DNA from: Lepus europaeus
Lineage: Eukaryota > Chordata > Mammalia > Lagomorpha > Leporidae
DNA length: 64,000 nucleotides
NCBI RefSeq assembly: GCF_033115175.1
Contig: NC_084827.1
Location: 146,561,701-146,625,700 of the forward strand
Direction of reading: 5' to 3'
The position numbers and the translations under genes were made by a program. The notes under the pieces are model-generated. The model did no database searches. It had not been told where the DNA came from and was given only the letters and a program-made list of their open reading frames with translations. Numbering within the stretch: position 1 is the stretch's first letter; every line of letters begins with the position of its first letter. Of this stretch, positions 34,475 through 64,000 are shown piece by piece.

Positions 34475-34754
34475 TCATTTTATTTGAAAGGCAGAGATAC
34501 AGAGCTTCTATCTGCTGGTTCATTCCTCAAATGCTCGACAGCCAGGATGGGTCGGGTGATTGCCAGGAGCCCACAACTTAATCTGGGTCTCCCACATGGG
34601 TGGCAGGGACTTAAGTACTTGAGCCATCATCTGCTGACTCCCAGGGTGTGCATTAGCAGGAAGCTGGATCAAAAGAGTAGAGGGAGGAACAGAACCAGGC
34701 ACTGTGATATGGGATGTGGGCATCTTTACTGTTGCACCAAATGCCTACCCCTGT
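34475..34754 (-). repeat. Old C-repeat SINE
   Basis: 'atttgaaaggcagagatac' to 'ccaaatgcctacccc'. Confidence 0.8.
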
Positions 34755-34896
34755 CTAATTCTAAAGAAAGCAACCAAAATCACTGTACTATCAAGTTACA
34801 TTAAAGATATGTCTGGTTTATGTAACAAAATATTAGCATTATGTTTGATACCTGAAGTCACCTTAGTTAAAATGTCGATACAGAAGTAACTAAAGG

Positions 34897-35462
34897 TGTG
34901 GCAAGTATTTGGCACCGTGGTTAGGAGGCTGCTTGGGGCCGGCGCCGCGGCTCACTAGGCTAATCCTCCGCCTTGTGGCGCCGGCACACAGGGTTCTAGT
35001 CCCGGTCAGGGCACCGATCCTGTCCCGGCTGCCCCTCTTCCAGGCCAGCCCTCTGCTGTGGCCAGGGAATGCAGTGGAGGATGGCCCAAGTGCTTGGGCC
35101 CTGCACCCCATGGGAGACCAGGATAACACCTGGCTCCTGCCATCGGATCAGCGCGGTGCGCCGGCCGCAGCGGCCATTGGAGGGTGAACCAATGGCAAAA
35201 AGAAAGACCTTTCTCTCTGTCTCTCACTGTCCACTCTATCAAAAAAAAAAAAAAAAAAAAAAAAAGGAGGCTGCTTAGGATGCCCATATTCCATGTCAAA
35301 GTGCCTAGTTTGAGTCCTGGCTCAGCTTCCAATTACATCTTCCTACTGATGTGCACCCTTGGAGGCAGCATATGATGGCTCAAGTACTGGGTTCCTGCCA
35401 CCCACTTGGTAGCACTGGATTGCGTTCTGGGCTCCTGGTCCAGCCATGGTAGTTGGCAGGGA
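34897..35462 (+). repeat. Old C-repeat SINE split by a young one
   Basis: The head 'ggcaagtatttggcaccgtg' (34,897-34,934) resumes at 35,277 with 'aggatgcccatattccatgt'. The interruption is the SINE at 34935-35264. Confidence 0.85.
34935..35264 (+). repeat. Young C-repeat SINE nested in an old SINE
   Basis: Flanked by AGGAGGCTGCTT at 34923-34934 and 35265-35276, 12 of 12. Head 'ggggccggcgccgcggctca'. Very little divergence. Confidence 0.96.
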
Positions 35463-35700
35463 TGAAAATTCAAAAACTATTTTTTTTTCTCTAAGTGAAA
35501 TAACAAAAAGTTCCTGTTTTGTTAACTGGCATTTCCTGATTAGAAAAATGAAACCTGATTTTAAATTAGTAGCTTCTTTATTTAAAAGGTACTTAATTGT
35601 ATATCCCTTGCATAGTCTTAAAAACTGTCGTACAAAAGCTACTATTTTTCCTTATATTTGCTTTATATAAGCAACAGTGACTTTTTGAAATTAGAACACA

Positions 35701-36005
35701 GTGGCTGGCACTGTAGCATAGTGGGTAAAGCCAATGCCTGCGGTGTCAGCATCCCATATGGGCACCAGTTCGAGTCCCAGCTGTTCCACTTTCAATCCAG
35801 CTCTCTGATATGGTCTAGGAAAACAGTAGAAGATGGCCCAAGTACTTAGGCCCCTGCACCTGCATGGGAGACCAGGAAGAAACTCCTGGCTCCTGGTTTC
35901 AGATTGGCCCTGCTCTAGCAGTTATGGCCTTTTGGGGAGCGAACCAGCAAATGGAAGACTTTTCTAACTCTGCCTTTCAAATAAATAAATAAATCTTTTT
36001 TAAAA
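35701..36005 (+). repeat. C-repeat SINE
   Basis: 'gtggctggcactgtagcata' to 'caaataaataaataaatctt'. Confidence 0.9.
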
Positions 36006-36030
36006 ATAGAATACATTACAAAAATTTTAA

Positions 36031-36342
36031 GGGGCTAGTGCTGTGGTGCAGCAAGTGAAGCGGCTGTCTGCAATGCTGGCATCTCGTGTGGGCACAATTC
36101 AAGTTCTGGCTATTCCACTTCTGATCTAGCTCCCTGCTGATGCACCTGGGAAGCAGTGAAAAATGGCCTAAGTGCTTGGGCCCCTGCACCCACGTAGAAG
36201 ACCAGGAGGAAACTCCTGGCTCCTGGGCTCTGTCTGGACCAGCCCTGGCCATTGTGGCCATTTGAGGAGTGAACCAGTGGATGGAAGCTATCTCTTATAA
36301 CTCTTTCAAATGAATAAATAAAATCTTAAAAAAAAAAAAAAA
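36031..36342 (+). repeat. C-repeat SINE
   Basis: 'ggggctagtgctgtggtgca' to 'caaatgaataaataaaatct'. AATTTTAAG flanks both ends. Confidence 0.9.
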
Positions 36343-36451
36343 GGAATTTTAAGCTGTGTGAGCAGCTGTTACTACCAGAAATCCCTAGATGATATGTTTT
36401 GTTGGGTTATTTGCTCAATTATGCAATCAAGTACATTTTGTATCAATTTAA

Positions 36452-36505
36452 ATTTTTTTAAAAAGACCTATTTATTTATTCAAAAGTCAGAGTTACACAG
36501 AGGAG

Positions 36506-36548
<43 letters not shown>

Positions 36549-36802
36549 AGTCTTCCATTCAATGGTTCAATCCCCAATTGACTGCAATGGCTGGAATTGT
36601 GTCGATCTGAAGCCAGGAGCCTCTTCTGGGCCTCCCACGCGGGTGCAGGGGCCCAAGGACTTGGGCCATCCTCCACTGCTTTCCCAGGCCATAGCAGAGA
36701 GCTGGATTGGAAGTGGAGCAGCCGGGACTTGAACCGGCACCCATATGGGATGCTGGTGCTTCAGGCCAGGGCGTTAACCTGCTGTGCCACAGCACCGGCC
36801 CC
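36452..36802 (-). repeat. C-repeat SINE with long (GA)n
   Basis: Full length. A (GA)n run of about 38 bases lies at 36,509-36,546. Ends 'gtgccacagcaccggcccc'. Confidence 0.92.
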
Positions 36803-36967
36803 AAACTTTCATTTCTACTTTTCCCCTTGGTAATGCTAATTCTCATTTATTATTACAGATTATTGACAACAGTTCCAAGAAAAGGGATCTACAAAGCAAA
36901 TATTGTTCCTGTATTCACAGAGAAGTTTTTTTTTTTTTAACTTCTGTGTGGGATGAAAACATTTTTG

Positions 36968-37592
36968 AATATTTATTTACACTTTATTTGGAAGGCAGAG
37001 AGACAGAAAGATTTTCCATCTAGGGCAGATGATGTGGCATAGCGGATAAAGCTACCATCTGCAGTGCTGGCATCTGATATGGGCACCAATTCCAATCCTG
37101 ACTGCTCCACTTCTGATCCAGCTTCCTGCTAATGCACCTGGGAAAGCAGCAGAAAATGGGCCAAGTATTTGGGCCCCTTTATCCACGGGGGAGACCCGGA
37201 TGAAGCCACTGGTACCTGGCTTCATGTTGTCCCAGCTCCACTGCAGCCATTTGGGGAGTGAACCAGTAGATGGAACATCTCTCTCTCTCTCTGCCTCTCA
37301 AATAAATAAATACATCTTTAAAAAACAAAAAAAAGTCTTCCATCCATGATTCACTCCCCAAATGCCTGCAATAGTCAGGGAGGAGCCAGGATGAAGCCAG
37401 TAGCCAGGAACTCAGTCTGGGTTTCCCATATGAGTGGCAGGGATGCAAAGATTTGAACCAACCCCTGCTGCCTTTCAGAGTACCAACAGCAGAAAGCTAA
37501 AATCAAGAGCTGGAATTAGGACACAAACGCAGGCACTCCAATATAGAATGCACACATCCAAAGTAGCAGGTTAACCACTGTGCCACTGCTGT
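36968..37592 (-). repeat. Old C-repeat SINE split by a plus-strand SINE
   Basis: The tail side is at 36,968-37,021 and the body resumes at 37,335 ('gtcttccatccatgattcac') to 37,592. TTCCATC repeats at the junction. Confidence 0.8.
37022..37334 (+). repeat. C-repeat SINE nested in an opposite-strand SINE
   Basis: 'agggcagatgatgtggcata' to 'caaataaataaatacatctt'. It inserted at the 'cttccatc' site of the host SINE. Confidence 0.85.
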
Positions 37593-37717
37593 CACTACAG
37601 CAAGGTTTTCATCTTTTCCAATATAAAAACATAATGTCTATAATAAGAGTTAGAAGGTAGCATTATTTAAAAATTAAATTTTGGAGTATGAACAAATACT
37701 ATGCCCATTTCACTCCT

Positions 37718-38012
37718 CAGAGGCAGAGTTACAGAGAGAGAGAAAGAGCAGAGACAGAGATTGTCCATCTGCTGGTTCACCTCCCAAGAGGCTGCAATGG
37801 CCAGGGCTGGGCCAAACCGAAGCCAGGAGCCTCTTCTGGGTCTTCTACACGGATGCAGGAGCCCAAGGATTTGGACCATCCTCTGCTGATTTCCCTGGGG
37901 AATAGCAGGGACCCGGATAGGAAGAGTGGAGCAGCTGGGACCTGAACCAGCACTCATATGGGAGCTGGTGCTGCAGACCACAGCGTAACCATTGCGCCAC
38001 AGTGCCAGACCC
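37718..38012 (-). repeat. C-repeat SINE
   Basis: 'ctcagaggcagagttacaga' to 'gcgccacagtgccaga'. The tail is missing. Confidence 0.85.
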
Positions 38013-38039
38013 TACTCACAGTATTTCTAAACTAGTCTT

Positions 38040-38345
38040 TCTGAGGCTTCCGTGCTGCTCCCTCTGCTAGAAATCTGTGTCTTCACCCTGCCCCTAACCA
38101 TCTGCCCTAATCTAGCTGGAACGGCTTCTTCTATGATGCCTTCTTAGACAGCATTGCTTCCCACAATCTAACTGCTCCTTCCTCTGTGCTCGTTCACTTA
38201 GATCTTTCTTTTACACTTAGGACACTCATGTAGCTCAGTTTCTAATGAGGATCTCCCATGTGAGCATGTGATCTTTTTGAAGGGAATGTCTGTGTCCTAG
38301 ATTTTTGTGTTTTTGCACTTTCTTCCACCACTGCAAATGCTGGTA
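38040..38345 (+). mobile_element. L2-like fragment
   Basis: 'tgatgccttcttagacagca' followed by a C/T-rich stretch and 'ttttgaagggaatgtctgtg' resembles the L2 3' end. Diverged, moderate support. Confidence 0.45.
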
Positions 38346-38729
38346 TACAGTTCAATTTTTTTTCCTTGAACTGACTCATTCACCAATTAAGTAAACCTTT
38401 AGCCTTATTTTACATTTAGGAAGTTTACTGCTAAGCAATTTAAATAAAACAATCTTAAAACTTTACTTGATGACGAGAGCAGCTATCAATATCTTTATGA
38501 ACTCCAATTCTGTGGTAAGACAGCATAAATAACCCCATACTAGTCAGCAGGTCCCGAACACAGCACTGCCAGGTAGCTTCTCCCAGTGGAGGAAAACAGC
38601 TCTATTCATTTCTCTCAGTAAGTTCTAGAGGCAAGTAAGTGCAAATAATGCAACTACCTCTGGTGCCTCGGATGGAGGAAAGAAAAAAGGAAGAGCAATG
38701 TTATAAAGGAGGCTGAATCTTCTAGGCTT

Positions 38730-39155
38730 AAAAAAAAGATTTGTTTGATTGAAAGGCAAAGTGAGAAATATATTCCATCTGCTACTTTACTCCCTCAAAA
38801 TGGCTGTAATAGCTGGGGCTGGGCCAGATAGAGGCCAAGAGCCTGGAACTCCTTTGGGGTTTCCCATGCAGTGGCAGAAGCTCCAGTTGATGGGCAATCG
38901 TCTGTATCTTTCATCCACCCAAATGGCTACAACAGCCAAGGTTGGGCCAGGCTGAAGCCAGGATCTAGGCACTCCATCTGAGCCTCCCATGGGTGGCAGG
39001 AACTCAAGTACTTGAGCCATCACCCACTGCTTACCAGGTGCATTAGCAGGGAGCTGTATCAGAAGTAGAGCAGCCAGAATTTGAACCTGCACTCCAATAT
39101 GGGATGCAGGTATAGCAGGCAGGGACTCACCTGCTGTACCACAACACCCACTCCA
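38730..39155 (-). repeat. C-repeat SINE with a partial second copy
   Basis: The segment from 'aaaatggctgtaatagctgg' (38,798) is repeated from 'aaatggctacaacagccaag' (38,921). That gives an extra ~120 bases between tail and head. Confidence 0.75.
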
Positions 39156-39499
39156 CTTCTAGGTTTCTATTGGCTTCTCACATTCCTCCTATACGGGGAT
39201 TAAGACTTATCTACAGGAGTTACCGAGAGAGAGGAGTCTGGCAGAAACTGATCACAGATAACCCTTGTCTAAGAGACTTGGTCACTAAAGTTATATCCAT
39301 CCCAAGGAAGAACGCCTGAACCACAGCTGCGTCCTGCTGTAGAACTATGGTTGAGAATTGATGAGGGCTTTTTAGAAGCTACTTCCTTTTTTGTCTACTG
39401 TATCTGAAAAATGGGGGTCTCTTAACCCTTACTTGAACCACCCAGTGTAATGTATACCACATCTTGTCACTCTAGGTTGAATGAGTTAAGACATAAATA
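39156..39499. other. Unassigned sequence
   Basis: No gene, no recognised repeat. Confidence 0.4.
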
Positions 39500-39821
39500 G
39501 GGGCTGGCACTGTGGCGCAATGGGCGGATCCTCCACCTGCAGTGCCAGCATCCCATATGGGCACCGGTTCTAGTCCTGGTTGCTCCTCTTCCAGTCCAGC
39601 TCTCTGCTGTGGCCTGGGAAAGCAGTGGAGGATGGCCCAGGTCCTTGGGCACCAGGAAGAAGCACCTGGCTCCTAACTTTGGATCGGCGCAGCTCTGTCC
39701 GTTGTGGCCATTTGGGGAGTGAACCAAAGGAAGGAAGACCTTTCTTTCTGTCTCTCTCTCTCACTGTCTGGAATTCTACCTGTCAAATAAATAAATAAAA
39801 ATCTTAAAAAAAAAAAAAAAA
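39500..39821 (+). repeat. C-repeat SINE, intermediate subfamily
   Basis: It has a young-type body (ggcccaggtccttgggcacc) but a 'ctgtcaaataaataaataaa' tail. Confidence 0.9.
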
Positions 39822-40439
39822 CAAAAACCCAAATAACTGCTTCAGAGACTATCCAAAACAGGATTATAAATTAATCTTTGTTTTTTCAAAGTTAAGACTT
39901 TCAAAGACCATAGGTATGAAATTTACACCAGCTACCATAAAATGAGAAAAACAAGGACTCGGAATTTTCTGGCTGCCTTTATTCATTTTTTTTGACATTA
40001 AAATACATTTTAGGAAATGATGTACTTAAGTCTATCTGAAAATGAAGACAACATCCTAGGGCTGGAGAGAACTGGGGTTCCTAAAGAATGTGGAAGGAAG
40101 TCACTATACGAAGCCTGGCCTGCTTCTAGACTTCTACATTTGCAAGAACAAAACTCCTGATGTGTTCAACCCATTGTTAACCTGGCTTTCAACTTCAGTC
40201 AAGCATGACAGCAAGACCAGATAATATTTATTACAGTTTAAGATGGGACCAAACGGGACACATCGTTTATTACTGAGAGGTTGTAAATGCTATAAATATG
40301 TTCCACTTGAATGTCAATCCATTAAAAATAGAAGTCACATTTTAAAAAGACACTTATTTTAAATATTTCACATCACATATGAAGAGAAAAAACTAATGAT
40401 AAAAAATTTGTGGGACGTTTAATACAAATGAAAGGTTTT

Positions 40440-41095
40440 GTGTAAAGAATTTATTCTTACCTATGTTTAAGGATACATTAGGGAAAGAGGAGATTTCCGG
40501 TCATCATTAAATTTTATGAAGTCTCTAAAAGATCTGACATGCCTTTAATATGAAACACTTCATTTAAAATGTTTCAACAATTGTCAATGAACTGGCAACA
40601 CACTTTCTAATGTTCTGAACACTTAAAGTCATGTTTTCTAATAATTTAACAGTTATTTTGCCAAATGAAAATTGTAGTTCTAATTTTTTTCTATTAAGTT
40701 TTTTTACTAGTCTTTTCTGGATGATTTTAAAAACCTAAGTTTCTCTGGCAAAAGTAGGTCTGGACAATTGTTTACTGCATCTCTAATATGCCCTTATATT
40801 TGCATTTCAAAAGCAAACCTGAATTCAAACCAATTCCTTTAAGACAAATAAAGAGTTTAATTTCAAAGATTTGCATAAGGTAGAGAGTGCAGGCCACATT
40901 TTACATTTTATAAATATAAACTATTATAAATACAAAATAAAGAAAAAGTGATATATTAGCTATTACAAAGGGTGAAAACATTTTATAAACTTTTACCTAA
41001 CAGAGTGCTTTCTACATCTGCATCAATGTAATTTGACAGTTCTCTACCGACTTCATCTATAGACAGAATCTCTATAATCAAATTATCATTCACTT
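40440..41095 (-). other. WDR12: WDR12 3' UTR (probable extent)
   Basis: AT-rich, SINE-free sequence after the stop codon. Reading downwards, the first canonical AATAAA on the minus strand is at 40455-40450, about 640 bases after the stop, so cleavage near 40,430 is plausible. The end is inferred. More AATAAA copies at about 40,270 and 40,230 would allow longer forms. Confidence 0.5.
40450..40455 (-). terminator. WDR12: Candidate WDR12 poly(A) signal AATAAA
   Basis: First AATAAA hexamer downstream of the WDR12 stop on the minus strand (TTTATT on the plus strand). No transcript evidence is available here. Confidence 0.4.
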
Positions 41096-63051
<21,956 letters not shown>

Positions 63052-63404
63052 TTATTATTACTCATAGGGTCTCAAATGTACTGGAAACAGTATATGGGCG
63101 TCTCTAAAACAAACAGGCACTTACTATCCCAGTGTGGCCCCTGAGTGTCTCCAAAATTTCTCATGGCTCAAACAAGCCACATATTTCAGTATACAATGTA
63201 ATTTTTAAGAACAGAAATGGTTCTTTTGGGGAATGATTACTCTGATTTTTTAAAACATCTATTCTATGAAAAATCTCAAATGTACACAAAAGCAGAAATA
63301 ACAACAAATCCCACTTTACATTTGCCAACTCACGGTAATCACTTATTTTCTCTACTTCCTTCCCCTACCTGTTTATTTTAAAACAAATCTCAAAAATGAG
63401 GTCG

Positions 63405-63702
63405 TTTATTTTAATTATTTATTTTATTTATTTGAGGAGCAGAAAGAGATCTTCTATCTGCTGGTTCACTCCCCAGATGCCAATAATAGCTGATGCTAGA
63501 CCAGGTTAGAGCCAAGCACCCAGAGCTCCATCCAGGTCTTCCATGTGGATGGCAGGGACTCAAGTACTTAAGCTTTTCACATGCTGCCTGTCCAGAAGTT
63601 ATCAGCAGGAAGCTGGAATTGCAAGTGCAGCCAGGACACAATCCCAGGCACTCTGATATGGAATGTGGGCATCCCGGGTGGCATCTTAGTAAACCAGTCA
63701 CC
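63405..63702 (-). repeat. Old C-repeat SINE
   Basis: 'aattatttattttatttatt' to 'agtaaaccagtcaccca'. Highly diverged. Confidence 0.75.
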
Positions 63703-63791
63703 CAAGAAATGAGATCATTTCCTCCATCAATACTTTAGTATGTATCTCTAAAATATAATGACTTTTAAAAAGTTATGATGTTGAAAACTTT

Positions 63792-64000
63792 TTTAACCTA
63801 TTTCTATTTTATATGAAAGAGAGAGGGAGAGGGGGAGAGAGAGAGAGAGAGAGAGAGAGAAGAGAATAAAGAGGGAGCTCTCTCTATCTGCTTTGTTGGT
63901 TCCCTTACTAAATGCCGGCAACACCTGGGACTCCCAAGGCTGGGAGCTGGGACTTCAAGCCAGGTCTCCCACGTGGGCAGCAGGAACTCAATTACATGAG
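63792..64000 (-). repeat. C-repeat SINE, cut by the window end
   Basis: Starts after 'ctttttttaacctatttcta', with (GA)n at 63,817-63,862. The head lies beyond 64,000. Confidence 0.85.

Overview
The window is mammalian nuclear DNA, almost certainly rabbit or another lagomorph. It is crowded with tRNA-derived C-repeats (CSINE family) in both orientations: I count about 75 insertions or pieces, with Pol III A/B-box heads, CT-rich 3' parts and A-rich tails. It also has rabbit-type L1 elements. The one gene I can prove is WDR12 on the minus strand. Eleven spliced coding exons between 63,029 and 41,096 give residues 46 to 423 and the stop codon, with consistent splice phases and GT/AG borders at every junction inside the window. 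The first 45 codons and the promoter lie to the right of the window. WDR12 is the WD40 subunit of the nucleolar PES1-BOP1-WDR12 (PeBoW) complex, which matures large-subunit rRNA.

Layout. 1-14.5 kb: stacked L1 relics, including a nearly full-length ancient L1 (5' UTR, ORF1, ORF2, 3' UTR) broken by SINEs and by a younger 1.7-kb L1 with clear target-site duplications (TSDs), plus two MaLR-type LTR pieces. 14.8-16.1 kb: unassigned single-copy sequence. 16-18.5 kb: a SINE cluster. 18.5-28.1 kb: two more L1 relics cut by SINEs, and a 411-bp solo LTR (27,246-27,656) that landed on the edge of a SINE. 28.1-31.6 kb: a SINE-free interval with a strong CpG island (about 29.7-30.9 kb), probably the promoter of the next gene. 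By human synteny that would be ICA1L on the minus strand, but this is inference. 31.6-40 kb: intergenic, SINE-rich. 40-64 kb: WDR12 3' UTR, exons and introns.

The introns hold SINEs, an L2 relic, a MIR, a hAT-like fragment and L1 pieces. Several SINEs are nested, tandem or foldback, and TSDs let their order of insertion be read.

I found no operon, CRISPR, defence system or other undescribed gene system. The most useful leads are the solo LTR, the two SINE-SINE pairs each framed by one outer TSD, the duplicated L1 3' UTR, and an unexplained terminal-exon-like block with AATAAA inside a WDR12 intron (53.49-53.97 kb). Repeat boundaries are read by eye and are usually good to about 5-15 bases.
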